This document shows, one piece after another, positions 46,366-57,465 of a stretch of 64,000 nucleotides of DNA. Both the position numbers and the translations under genes were made by a program. How positions within the stretch are numbered: the first letter of the stretch is position 1; the number at the start of each line of letters is the position of its first letter. This DNA is from Cunninghamella blakesleeana (taxonomy: Eukaryota; Mucoromycota; Mucoromycetes; Mucorales; Cunninghamellaceae). The notes beneath the pieces were generated by a model. It saw only the letters and a list, made by a program, of their open reading frames with translations. It did no database searches and was not told the origin of the DNA. The stretch covers positions 2,108,001 to 2,172,000 of the forward strand of contig JAFCIZ010000007.1 of NCBI GenBank assembly GCA_017871115.1, written 5' to 3'.

Positions 46366-47721
46366 ATGGCTGTCATTACCAGGTCACAGGCAAGACGTCA
46401 ATTAAAAGGCAAAAGTAAAGCCAATCCTTCATCTCCTTCTCTCCCTCCTTCCCCTCCTTCATCTTCCTCTGGTTCTTCTACTTTCTTTTGTCCTCCTGAT
46501 CGTCCTCCATCACCTCCATCTACTCCCGATGTAAGTAATTAATGATGATACAAATGGCAATGGTTTTATTTATTAAAAAAAATTACAAGGTTTATAAACA
46601 ATTCTTTTTTTTAATTTTTAAATAGAAACCTCGAAGAGGAGGTTCTAAACGTAAAGAATTGGCTGAAAGCTCTCCTCCGCCAGCCAAAAGAAGAAGATCG
46701 TAAGTATTAAAAAAATAAACACACACATAATAATGAAAAAAAAAAAATGAATTTTAAAACTTTTTTTTTTTTTTTTTCGATAGTGGTGTCAACTTTGTAC
46801 CAGATATAAATGATCGGTAATTGATAATGCTAATGCTAATATATATATATATATGTATATGCTGTGTTACAATACTCATTTTTTTTTTATTTATAAATAA
46901 TAGTTTCTACGACATGGATGATGTTGTCACAGCCAACACGTAAGTTAATGAAACATAAAACATATATATAAAAAAATCCAATCTATTTATATATAGAATA
47001 ACGTATTAATTCAAACTATTTTTTTAAAAAAAAATGAATTGTTTTTAGATCCAACTCAAAGAAACGAGGATTTAAAGAAGTTGATGATGACCAACCTGGC
47101 CATATCTTACCATGCCTCTCCAAGCCCCCCTTTGGTGACATTACTGATTCTTATCGTGAAAGGGGAGGAGGCATATTGGCACCACTACCTACTATCGATG
47201 ATCGAAGTTTTATAAACCAAGGTGAAGCCATTGATAATTTTAACCATGATAAACTTCGATCTATCTTTTGGTCCAACTGCTGTGGTGTCAATAAAAAAGA
47301 TATTCAAAGTGGTCGGGTCATCACTTGTCCATCTTACAACACTGTAGATGAAGTCACCATGAAAAATACTCTCAAGAATCGTAGAGCAGCTTTCATTCGT
47401 CAATCGTGCAGTACAAAATCTAACATTCGCTTTTCTCTTCTTTCGGGTGTGCCTATACCTAAAAAATCTAAATCAAAGGTTCCAAGATTGAATAGTGCAC
47501 GCCCTTCTTTATTCACATCATCATCGCCAATACCTGCACGATCAAAACCATCTTTACCTCTGTTGTCATCTTCACCTTCATCAACTGCTGCTTCTACTCC
47601 TACTTCATCTACATCATCATCATCAACTTCTTCTTCTTCTTCCTCTTCTTCCTCTTCTTCCTCTTCTTCAACAACAGTAACAGAACCATCATCATCTGAT
47701 CTCTCTTCCTCTTCTTCTTAA
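46366..47721 (+). CDS. basic, Ser/Pro-rich protein of unknown function, probably nuclear
   Basis: Exons 46366-46530, 46626-46699, 46784-46816, 46904-46939 and 47049-47721 give 326 residues in frame; exons 3 and 4 are only 33 and 36 bases. I do not recognise a family. The N-terminus MAVITRSQARRQLKGKSK is basic. A Pro/Ser tract follows, then PPPAKRRRSG, a good nuclear localisation candidate, then a more ordered centre with GVNFVPDINDRFYDMDDVV, LPTIDDRSFINQGEAIDNF and LRSIFWSNCCGVNKKDI. The C-terminal 90 residues are nearly pure Ser with Thr/Pro, coded mainly by TCT, TCC and TCA repeats at about 47560-47720. The three small exons and the closed frame support a real gene. Confidence 0.7.
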
Positions 47722-48834
47722 TTTTTCGCTCTGTTGTTGTTCCATACCTCTTTTATACCCTATTTATTATTGTTTTTATTTTGTATACCATTTATTATAA
47801 TATTCTTTTATTTGTATTTATATTTATTATACCTTATCTTTATTTAAATTAATACAACTTAATTACTTTTTAATAAAAGCCTTTAATGGTTTGTTTCAAT
47901 ATTCATATATGATGTATTTTTTTTTTTTTTTTTCAATTTCATTAAACATATAAATGAATACCCAAATATGTTTAAATTTTAATACATTAATTTATTTCAT
48001 CACAATATATGTTTATTATATATATTTAAATTAATAATTAAAGGAATATTATTAAGCGATACTTGTAATTTTTCCTTGTTTTTTTTACTTAATAATATGG
48101 GTATATATTGAAAGAGAAAAGGAAGAGTAAAAATTTTAACTCAAATTTAGAAAACGGAAAGTATAAAAAACTAAAGCTTAAGTATTATTTTCAAAAAATC
48201 ACTTTCATAATAAAATTTATTTGCATAATATTTTATTTTTATTTACTTATGAATATTCGTCCAAAGATATCCTAATAGTTAAGAAATCGATGCATACACT
48301 AGATATTACTGTATATCAGCACATATCCTTGTAAATTGACGAGATTTTAGCGATAATAAAACGATAATGAGTTAATAAAATTTCTAGCGCAATTACCGTC
48401 ATTTGTTGATGAATAAAAAAAATAGAAGGAGAGAGAGCCTTTTGAACAGATTTGTTACTTGATATGGGAGCATGCTGTGGTATATATTTTTGCTATCTTT
48501 TGTTTTTAAATTGTCTCGTTCATAACCACCACCACGGCCATTATATAAGTAGTATACTAATGAACAATATTTCCCGAGAAAATTAGATGACAAATAAAAA
48601 TGGCTAAATAATATAAATAACTAAAATAGTATATATATATATATATATTAAAATTATAAAAAGAATAACGAAAAAAAAAATTACCATGATATTCTTTGTA
48701 GTTTTATAAAGTGAGACACTTTGATTTAAAACTATGTTTCTCGGTGTGGATGTATAGTTTCTTTGTAGTGATATGAAAAGATCTAAAATTGAAAAGTGAA
48801 AACCAGTTATTTTTTTTACTATTTCATGAGTTTT
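47722..48834. other. gene-poor region, first part
   Basis: AT-rich DNA after the Ser-rich gene. A minus-strand stretch at 48399-48593 reads with Gly/Arg residues (NGRGGGYERDN), but it has no other coding support and was not called. Confidence 0.45.
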
Positions 48835-48951
48835 AAAAAAAGATGGCCAACTCTTGAAGCTAATCGATACTTAAAGTAACTTGCTCGGCAGAGATAATCA
48901 AGTTAATTTAAGAATCGATTGGTTTCTTTTAAAAATAGGCCATCTTTTTTT
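48835..48951. repeat. 117-base palindromic hairpin element
   Basis: Outer arms are AAAAAAAGATGGCC at 48835-48848 and its complement GGCCATCTTTTTT(T) at 48939-48951. Inner arms, 48862-48883 and 48899-48920, are complementary over 22 bases with two mismatches (AATCGATACTTAAAG against CTTTAAGTATCGATT-like). The loop is 15 bases. The part between outer and inner arms pairs imperfectly. It has the shape of a small foldback/MITE or of a hairpin RNA locus. No clear target-site duplication was seen. Confidence 0.6.
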
Positions 48952-49027
48952 CTTTCTTTTAAAAATAAATAAAATATATTAATAAATACTTATAATACAA
49001 TTTTATGTATTACTCTACTTTATTATT

Positions 49028-49346
49028 ATGATTATTATAATTAATGGAACAAAAAAAAAATCATCAAACGTTTTAACTCAGACGCCCACTGGAATTCTGA
49101 ATGGTATAAAGCATGTTTTATATTTATCTTTTAAAACATCTTTTTCAAGTTTAAGTAAGGTTGGAAACTTGATTGGTGACAATACAATATACAGAATCAG
49201 AAAAGGTAAGCCCTTTATTTATTTATAACATTCTTACTACGATAAATTTGAATTACTACAAAATTTATTCTTTCAAAAATGATCAAGCACTAATCTTTTA
49301 CTTTTACTTTTACTTTTATACAGAGACTGTCTCATTTTCAATCTAA
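49028..49346 (+). pseudogene. possible remnant of a two-exon gene (weak sterol glucosyltransferase-like pattern)
   Basis: A frame from 49028 runs to a good donor (AAAG|GTAAGC, exon end about 49206). It can splice to an acceptor at 49322-49323 and then ends after seven codons at 49344-49346. The segment TPTGILNGIKHVLYLSFKT followed by NLIGDNTIYRIRK faintly recalls the NGFRNAPxLYGDDTVR region of fungal sterol glucosyltransferases. The rest of such a protein is not present on either side. It may be a decayed fragment or chance; the resemblance is weak. Confidence 0.22.
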
Positions 49347-50109
49347 AAATTATTCAGAAAACCCAGTAGCTTTATAGTTTGTACAAAGATAATCCAAATA
49401 AATTATGTAAAAAGTTTGATACATTATATATTATAACATTATGATGATTTTGTTTTAGCTATTCATCCAATTCTTTTTCTTTTTTAAAAAAAATTATACA
49501 GCAGGACAAAATTCAGTTATATAAAACTAATAAATATAAAACATGTGTCATATGCATTTAGCTCATTCTAACGATGATGATTTCGAAGTTAATAATATTA
49601 TAAAAAACAACAAACAAGATTAATTAGGCATTTAGTAATGAATTTTTGTTAAAAATAAATAAAGTAATATGTTATAGGTTAATTTTAATAAACCTAAGTA
49701 AATTAACATTGGTTTTAGTTATTTATTATGTGGGAAAGTTTGAAGAAAAAAAATCTTTTTTATATGCGTATATATGTTCGCTTATATTTAAATACATTTG
49801 CTTTAATATTTTTTCATGGGATATTTGGTACATACGATTTTTTTTTTCTAATTCTTTATTATATAAATCGAATGGATTTAGCCTAATCTACAATTCTTTT
49901 TATTATAAAACACACCATTGAATTAAATTGATGATATAATTTTTTCGTTTTATTATTTACTAAACTTAAATTGTGTTTAATTGTATAAACAGGTCACTAG
50001 TATTTACTACCCTAAATTAAGACTATAAACTTTTTGCATTATTAGATATTACTTTAGAGAAGAAAATCATATTTTTAAACTTTAAAAATAAAAAAATAAA
50101 AAAAAATAG
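49347..50109. other. gene-poor region, second part
   Basis: AT-rich, with open but Ile/Leu/Phe-only frames (for example 49646-49921) that lack coding character. Nothing else supported. Confidence 0.45.
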
Positions 50110-50215
50110 GTGTATTGTCGAGGTTGAACCCCGTAAAGCGGTGAAATTGCTTGGGAAAAATCCTTAAATCGTTAAGCTAACAATATTACCTTGAAAAGAG
50201 CTCAAAAATTGACAA
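50110..50215 (+). other. group I intron core-like patch, possible mitochondrial DNA insert
   Basis: A GC-richer patch reads ACCCCGTAAAGCGGTG, then AATTGCTTGGGAAA at 50145-50158, then AATCGTTAAGCTAAC. AATTGC(N)GGGAAA is the conserved P element of group I introns, and the following AATC...TTAAGCTAAC fits a Q-like partner. CCG and CGG around TAAAG form a small stem. This wording is typical of fungal mitochondrial group IB introns. The later R and S elements are not visible, so it is probably a fragment, most simply a nuclear copy of mitochondrial DNA. Inference from remembered consensus; no search was possible. Confidence 0.45.
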
Positions 50216-50351
50216 TTACATATGAATTGAATGGTATGTATTACACGGATTTATTAAATAAAAAAAACCGCAGTTTACATTATTATAGTTATTGGAAGAA
50301 AGAATTTAAAAGTACGCAACTTTATTTTATTTTATTTATATTAAAAAAAAA
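50216..50351. other. 3' flank of acetyltransferase
   Basis: AT-rich spacer between the group I-like patch and the stop of the minus-strand acetyltransferase. Confidence 0.4.
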
Positions 50352-50927
50352 CTAATAGAATTCTTTTGAATATTCTACTACACCAGAAACATGGTCCAAC
50401 GCACCACAAGTCAATTCCAAACAACGAAAAACATTTGGATTGCTAAGTGGGAAAGGACATTCGATTGACCATTGACTTGCGGGTAAAAAACCAAATTTTT
50501 CATAGTAATGTTCATGGCCTAATACAATCACAGATCGATATCCTAATTCTTTTGCTTTTTTTAACCCTTCATAAATTAAAGCTTTTCCTATTCCCTTTTT
50601 TTGATAATTTGGTAATACACTTAATGGAGCTAAAGCTAAACATTTCATATTTCCATCACCATCACCATCCTCATTACTATTTACTGGTTTTATACCAATA
50701 TTTGGAATTTTAGTAAAAAGTAAATAGCCAACAGTAATCATTATTTTATTATCATCAACTTTATCGTCGTGGATTTCTGCAACTAGCGATAATTCTTTAA
50801 TAAAGTTAGGCGAGGACCGCAACTTATTAACTAAATCAGCTTCTTCTTTTTGTTTAAATGCTTTTTCATTGATTTCATAAACATTATTTACATCTTTTTC
50901 TGTTTCTTGTCGAATTTTTATTTCCAT
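50352..50927 (-). CDS. GNAT-family N-acetyltransferase (YhbS-like)
   Basis: An intronless frame of 191 residues with the complete GNAT fold. The acetyl-CoA-binding motif A is LSVLPNYQKKGIGKALI at about 103-119, with the Q/RxxGxG/A signature as QKKGIG. It is followed by LGYRSVIVLGHEHYYEKFGF, the wording of bacterial YhbS/COG3153 acetyltransferases. An Asp/Gly-rich insert (EDGDGDGN) precedes motif A. It should transfer acetyl from acetyl-CoA to an amine; the substrate is unknown. Absence of introns and bacterial-like wording allow an origin by transfer from bacteria, but COG3153-like proteins are also scattered through fungi. The promoter toward NOC2 is only 221 bases long and divergent. Confidence 0.9.
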   Translation of the reverse strand: MEIKIRQETEKDVNNVYEINEKAFKQKEEADLVNKLRSSPNFIKELSLVAEIHDDKVDDNKIMITVGYLLFTKIPNIGIKPVNSNEDGDGDGNMKCLALAPLSVLPNYQKKGIGKALIYEGLKKAKELGYRSVIVLGHEHYYEKFGFLPASQWSIECPFPLSNPNVFRCLELTCGALDHVSGVVEYSKEFY

Positions 50928-51148
50928 TGTTTAATAAAAAAATAAAATAAAAATAAAAGGAACAAGTGAAATATATAAAAAGAACTGCGGAAATGAACAA
51001 CTCCGATTTTTATTTTTTTATTTTTTTAATTGCATAAATTTAAAGACAGTTATAATTTTATAAGCCTCTAAATTTTTTTAAAGCGAATAAATAATTTTTT
51101 TTTCCTTTTCATTTTTTTTTTATATCATATCTTAATTGATAATATATA

Positions 51149-51436
51149 ATGGGTAAATCAAATAGATCCAATGCTAAGAAAGGTGGTAAAAAGCCAACAC
51201 CTGTAAAAAAGGAATCCAAGAATACAAAAGTTCAAAAGGATAAAAAGGATAAAAAAGGTAACATATATTTAGAATAAGAATATAAAAAAATGTCAGTTCC
51301 TTTTTTTTAAAAAAAAAAAATATATTCTAACATTATACTATATTTTTTTAAATGGTTGTATGGATTTATTAGTAGCATCAAAGAAAACAGAAAAGTAAGA
51401 TATAAAATAGAATAATAATAATATAAAATTAATATG

Positions 51437-51485
<49 letters not shown>

Positions 51486-52427
51486 TACCAACACATCATT
51501 TTTTTAGGTCAGCAAAAATGTCAGTTGAAGACTTTTTCAATGGCGGATTTGCTATGTCTGACGATGAAGATGCCTTAGATAACGTAAATAATTAAATAGA
51601 TAAATAAGTACATGTGTAAGTTATGTTAATAATGGACTAATATATGTATATAACTATTATTATTAGGATTTACAAAAATTAGAAACAGTACAAGTTGAAG
51701 AATCAGATGATGATGCAGAATTCCTTAAGATAACTAAACCTGATCCAGTAAAAGAAAAAGAAAATGAAGATGTAGATATGGATGATAGTGATGATGTAGA
51801 AGATGATTTGGAAGAAGAAGAAATTGAAAACGATGATGATGATAGCGACAAGGATGAAAATGAAATGGATCAAGATGAAGAAGAAGAAGAAGAAGTAGAA
51901 GATGATGATGATGAAATAAAGAATGATGATGAAGACGATAGTGACAAAGACAGTAGTGATGAAGATGAAGATATTGATAATAAAACAAAATTAAAACGTG
52001 ATGCTGAAAAACATAAAAAGGAAATGGAAGAACTCAAAAAACGGGATCCTGAATTTTACAAATTTTTAGAAAAAGAAGATGCAGAGCTTTTAAATTTTGA
52101 CATGTCAGATGATGAGGAAGAAGAAGAAGATAACGAAATGAACGATGACAATGACGACGAAGATGATGACGACGATGAAGATAATGATAAGCAACAACAA
52201 AAGAAACACCATAGCGAAGATAATAATATCTTTAATGATGAAGGTTTAATCATTGTCACCAAAACTTTACTTGCCCAATGGATCGATAAAATTGAAAAAA
52301 ATAATAATATCAAAGCAACAAAAAGTTTATTTTCAGCATTTAAAACAGCAACAAGAATGGCGGATGAAGAGGCACAAGAAAAAATTACTTTTACTTATAA
52401 AATCATTGATTCTAATGGTAAGAAAAG

Positions 52428-52468
<41 letters not shown>

Positions 52469-54412
52469 ATCATAACCAATTAAATCGATTATTAATATTG
52501 TTCTACTCTTTATTTTATTTTTTTTAGTATTTAACAATGTTTTAACCTCAACCATGCGCTTAGCCCCTATTATTTTCAATAAGTATTTACAATCAAAATC
52601 AGCCGATGCATCACCTAAAACATCCCACCAATGGTCTTTTTGGAAAACAGTCGTAAAAACTTATCTCAACAACTTACTTCATCTTTTAAAATCTTTAACT
52701 GATTCAAATATGCAATATTTGGCCATTCGTGAAGCTGAAAAATGTACTGTTTATTGGACTTGTTATGATAAAATAGCAAAAGAATACTTGAAGGTAACAA
52801 AAAAAAAAAAAAATGAAAAGGAAGATTACTTTTGAACCGTATTTAACTTTTTTCGTTTTCCTTTTCATAACATAGATTTTATTAAATTTCTATTCTGGAC
52901 ACGGGTCATCTGACAATGTTCGTATTCAAAGTTTCTTAGCTATTCGTACTTTGGCATCAAGTAAAATAATAACCAAAAACAACAATGGTGAAAGCTATTT
53001 AGATATATGTTTGAAAAATATATATTTAACCTTTGTACGATGTTCTAAAGTGACCAATGTCCATACTCTTCCAGCCATTAATTTGATGCGTAATTTAGCC
53101 GTAGAACTGTTCGGATTAGATGAAATTCTTAGTTACCAACAAGCTTTTGTATATATTCGTCAATTAGCTATTCATTTACGTGGTGCTATGCAAACTAAAA
53201 CTTCTGTAATAATAAAAAGAAAAAAGGAAAAAGAAAAAGTATGATTATAAAAAAAAGTATACTAATATGCATGTATATATATTTAGGAAACACATAAAAC
53301 TGTTTACAACTGGCAATATATTCATTGTATTGATTTTTGGTCTAATGTATTATCAACTTATTGTCAACCAAAAGAAGATGATGATGACGAAGAATCACCT
53401 TTAAAACCATTAATTTATCCTCTTACACAAGTTGCTCTTGGTGCCATCAGGTAAACCTATACTTATATGTATTTACATGATGCGTATGAAAAAAAAAAGA
53501 AAAGAGCAAATAAAAGTTTCCCTAATTGATTTATTTTTAATTCATAATATATAAATATTTAGATTGGTTCCTACTGCACAATATTATCCACTTAGATTCC
53601 ATATATTAAAGAGCATGGCGTCCCTTTGTGAAGCAACAAAGACATACATTACTTTAACACCTTATATATTGGAAGTGTTGGATTCTCCTGAATTAAAAAA
53701 CAAAGCCAAACCATCCACTGCAAAACCTCTTGATTGGGATATTCACCTTCGAGCACCAAAACCTTATCTTCGCGGACGTATATATCAAGTAAATAAAACA
53801 ATAATATTTATATATAAAAAAAAATAGACTATATATATATATATAAACTGCCGGCATTTTATTTATTTTATTTATTAATAACTACCATTACTTTATTTCA
53901 TTTTAATATATTTTTTTATAGGATGGTATTTTGGATCAAGTAGTAGAATTATTAGAAGCTAATTTTAAACCATACTATCATCATATTTCTTTCCCAGAAA
54001 TGGTTATTCCTACTATTGTCACAGTAAGTATATGTCTATCTACACATAGTGAATATAGCATAAGAATAAGTGTTTATTAAATACATTTAAATTTATTAAT
54101 TTTCTTTATTAATTTTTTATAGGTAAAAAGATTTGTAAAGAAATCAAAAAATGCAAAAGGAAATCAAAAATTAATTGCTCTTGTGAAGAAGGTAATAATA
54201 AAATAGCAATAAAATGTAGATACAAAAAATAACAAAAAGAAAAATAGAGAGAGAGCAAGTAACATGGGTACTAATCATCATTTTTATAATTGTTTTCCTT
54301 AATGTAAATATTTTAAAAGTTGGAAATCAAATCAACATCTGTTCAAATCCAACGGTCCAGAATTGAATTAGCACCTAATGATGAAAAAGCTCGCCACTAT
54401 TTATTTGCATAA
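51149..54412 (+). CDS. NOC2: nucleolar complex protein 2 (ribosome biogenesis)
   Basis: Exons 51149-51257, 51373-51394, 51508-51583, 51667-52417, 52528-52793, 52876-53205, 53287-53450, 53563-53788, 53922-54023, 54123-54191 and 54320-54412 give 735 residues. A Lys-rich N-terminus ([15 protein letters not shown]) and [11 protein letters not shown] lead into a long Asp/Glu tract (about 85-240) interrupted by [19 protein letters not shown], a Noc2 hallmark. The Noc2/Rad4p-like helical repeat follows ([21 protein letters not shown]-type segment [51 protein letters not shown]). The last block, [17 protein letters not shown] to [18 protein letters not shown], is strongly conserved. Noc2 pairs with Noc1 or Noc3 to move pre-60S particles out of the nucleolus. 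Exon 2 is a 22-base microexon, and intron 2 contains 47 consecutive A. Confidence 0.93.
51437..51483. repeat. 47-base poly(A) run inside NOC2 intron 2
   Basis: Uninterrupted A-run lying 24 bases before the acceptor AG of intron 2. It takes the place normally held by a polypyrimidine tract, with only TTTTTTT just before the AG. Its length may be unreliable in assembly. Confidence 0.85.
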
Positions 54413-55278
54413 TTAAAATAGTTCCAAAACCATATCTTTTTTTAATAGATCATTCATTTATATATATATATTACTTTTTTTCATTTATTATAATAATAAT
54501 AAAATAAAAACAATCATTGTAACCTTTATAATAATAATATAAATAAAATAAAAAAATGGAAATAATTATTAGGTATATGTATTAGAAAAGGCATTGCTTT
54601 TATTGCTGTATTTGTATCATAATATTAATAACATAAAATAAAATAAACAGAGATGGATTAACTTTTTTTTTACGTCTTAAAAATATAAAACACGACCTGC
54701 AACTATGTTAACTGCATCTATATAGTGGGGATCACCTGAATCAGTAGACTAATTTTTTGTTGAGAAAGTAAGAAAATTGACCAGATAAAATAAAGAATAT
54801 ACAGAAAAAGTATATAATATATCTCACTGTCGTCAACACCAAAATATAAAAAAAGCGAAAAAGAATATGGCATAAAATAGTGGTAGAAACAACTATGGAA
54901 CTAGGTATTTAAACAATCACTTTAATGTTTTTGGGAAAATATAAAACGTGATCAATTTCATTTATTAACATTATTGAATAAAAATATCTAATGTTTGGAT
55001 AAAATAAAATAAAATAAAATAAAAAAATATTTGGTTTTTTAAATAATAATAAAAATAAATATAAAAATAAAAATAATGAGGTTTCTATATTTTTTAAAAT
55101 AAAATGAAATAATGAAAATATATATTTTACTCCAGAACTGACGGCCCCCTTAATTATTTGCATTAAAGTTTGGTAGAAGAAAATTAAAGCAGCGACGGAG
55201 TTATTTTTTTTAAAAAAAAGTAAAAATTTTTAATTCACCTTTTTTCTCGTTCTCTCTTTCATTCTTTTTTTAAATGTT
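54413..55278. other. intergenic region with cryptic coding-like patches
   Basis: NOC2 3' flank, then AT-rich DNA. Two short minus-strand patches (54677-54748 and 55131-55163) read like exons and are listed separately. The promoter of the DEAD-box gene is pyrimidine-rich at 55240-55272 after a T-run/A-run junction. Confidence 0.45.
54677..55163 (-). CDS. doubtful small two-exon gene
   Basis: Exon 1 (55163-55131) codes MQIIKGAVSSG and ends at a GTAAAA donor. Exon 2 (54748-54677) follows a TTAG acceptor, codes STDSGDPHYIDAVNIVAGR plus VLYF and ends in TAA. Both are in phase 0 and the mixed amino-acid content looks coding, but the intron would be 382 bases, long for this window, unless a middle exon was missed. 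No family is recognised. Offered as a candidate only. Confidence 0.22.
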
Positions 55279-57465
55279 ATGTTTATTCCTCGATCTATAA
55301 AACGAAAACAGAGGGATTTTATAGACAGCCATGATATACATTTTAATAAAAAACAAGCACTTGACAATGGTCAAACTGAATCAAATCCATCAACAACAGT
55401 TGCAGCAACAATAACTCAACAAAAGGAAGAAAATACAATTGATAATATACCAAAGGAAGATCAAATTAGTAATACTCATTCAATAAACTATAGTAAGAAT
55501 GATGATATTCATACTGATACATCAGTAATGAATGAATCTTGTTTGATGACTAACAATGAAATAAAGCAGTTTTCTTCTCAACAACGATTAATTCAACCTA
55601 ACCAAGATGAACCTACGTGTATCGTTTGTGGTAAATACGGTGAATATATTAACGATGACACGGATCACGATGTATGCAGGTAAATACCAATATAGCAGAA
55701 GGAAAAGAAGGAAAAAAAGAAGAAGGAAAAACTAATATTAATAAAATATATAAAAATAATAATATTATGATTTATAGTATGGAATGTAAATATATCGATA
55801 CAGACTTAACACCCATATCAATAAGTAAATCAGCAATAATAAAAAAAGAAGAAATAAATAATATATTATTAAAGATACCCCAACCATATACAGCCAACAA
55901 TGTACATGCTAAGTATACAAATTATATGGAATCAGAATCAGTTCAAGCATTAACACCATCTGATACTAAAGCAATATTAAAAGCCAATGGACTTCAAGTG
56001 AATGGCAGCAGATTACCAAGACCTATAACCAGTTTTGATCAATGTTATACAACTTTTGGGGATCAACTCTATAAAAATATAGAAAATGAACTTGGATGGC
56101 ATATGGCTACACCTTTACAACGTATGGTTATACCCATTGGATTAGCAGGAAGAGATATGATTGTCACAGCTCCTACACATTCTGGAAAGACAGGTAGCTA
56201 TTTAATTCCATTAATTGTTCATTGTCAAACTTTAAATCGATTACACCAATATAAACGTCGAGGCGGCCCTTATGCCTTAATCATTGCTCCAACACGTGAA
56301 TTATGTCAACAGATTGAATCCATTACAAAAAAATTAATCACTCAATTACGATGTTTAAGAACCGGTTTATTAATTGGAGGGCAACCTATCGCCCAACAAT
56401 TATACCGCTTACGTAAAGGTGTTCAAATTATTATTGGTACCCCTGGTAGGTTAGTGGAAATAGCAACTCATCACCCCGCTTTATTAAGACTATGGATGCT
56501 TCGTATTATTGTTTTGGATGAAGCAGATGCTATTTTTGGTTTAGGGTTTGAAAAACAAATGAAATTGATTTTCCAAAAATTGTCTACCCATGCTACCATT
56601 CAAAAATGTGTCTTTTCAGCTACGCTTTCTGAAAATGATTCTCTAGTTCAAAAAAAAATTCAACCCTATTTTAACAATAACAATGACGATGATCCTGTTC
56701 AAATAAAGCTTCAATTAGACGATGAATATGATGATAATGAAATGAAGAAGAAACCATATGATCGACAGCAACAACAACAAATAAAAACAGCATCACTTTT
56801 ACCAAGCCCTCTAGTGCGACAAACTATTTTATGGGTAGAAAATGATAAAAAAGCCAAACGGCTATTTTCCATATTAAACAATCCAAAATATTTTTTACCA
56901 CCCATCTTAATTTTTGTGGAAAGTAGATTGGGTGCTGAATTTTTATCAAGAGCTATACAAAAAAGGTATTCATCATGGAGAGTAGTGACCATGCACGCAG
57001 ATAAAGATCAGCAAGAAAGAATGGCAGTGATTGAAGGTATAAATCAAAAGGATAGTAATGGATTAGCAACATGGGATATTGTCGTGACAACGGATATTTT
57101 GGCACGTGGAGTAGATTTACCTTGTGTTCGTTTGGTGATTAATTATGATATGGCTGCGACAGAAGAAGATTATATTCACCGGATTGGTAGAGCTATACTT
57201 CCTGGTTCTTTACCTAGATTTAAAAATCAACATCAACAACATCGAGGCTGGGCTATTACTTTTATTAATAAGGTAATATATATATATATATATATATATA
57301 TGATAGGAGTGAAATAGATATAGATAAATCATTTAACTATATATGTATATTATTATATTAAAATAGGAGCATGAATATTTGTTACCAAGGTTTACTAAAA
57401 TGTTAAGCAATAAATCTTTACATCAAGTTACACCTTTACCTTCACAGTTAAAAAAATATCTTTGA
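55279..57465 (+). CDS. DEAD-box RNA helicase-like protein with zf-HIT finger (DDX59-like)
   Basis: Exons 55279-55679, 55778-57272 and 57367-57465 give 664 residues. After a 110-residue low-complexity start, a HIT-type zinc finger has cysteines C114, C117, C133 and C137 ([11 protein letters not shown] ... DVCSMEC), the combination with a DEAD core known from animal DDX59. RecA-like domain 1 has ATPLQ, APTRELC, TPGRL, DEAD at 381-384 and SAT at 414-416. Domain 2 has [13 protein letters not shown] and HRIGRA at 601-606. Two catalytic motifs are unusual: motif I is APTHSGKT (His268 where Gly is expected), and motif VI reads [11 protein letters not shown] instead of HRxGRxGR. ATP hydrolysis may be weakened. 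An intron splits the finger between its third and fourth cysteines. Confidence 0.9.

Noticed and set aside
48399..48593. Minus-strand Gly/Arg stretch (NGRGGGYERDN) as a glycine-rich RNA-binding protein
   Set aside because: Only one short block looks coding; no RRM, no splice-linked partner exon.
49646..49921. 91-residue open frame in the gene-poor region
   Set aside because: Ile/Leu/Phe/Tyr content expected from AT-rich DNA, no donor/acceptor support, no family.
51663..52313. Minus-strand Ser/Leu/His-rich frames opposite NOC2
   Set aside because: Antisense shadows of the GAT/GAA acidic tract of NOC2.
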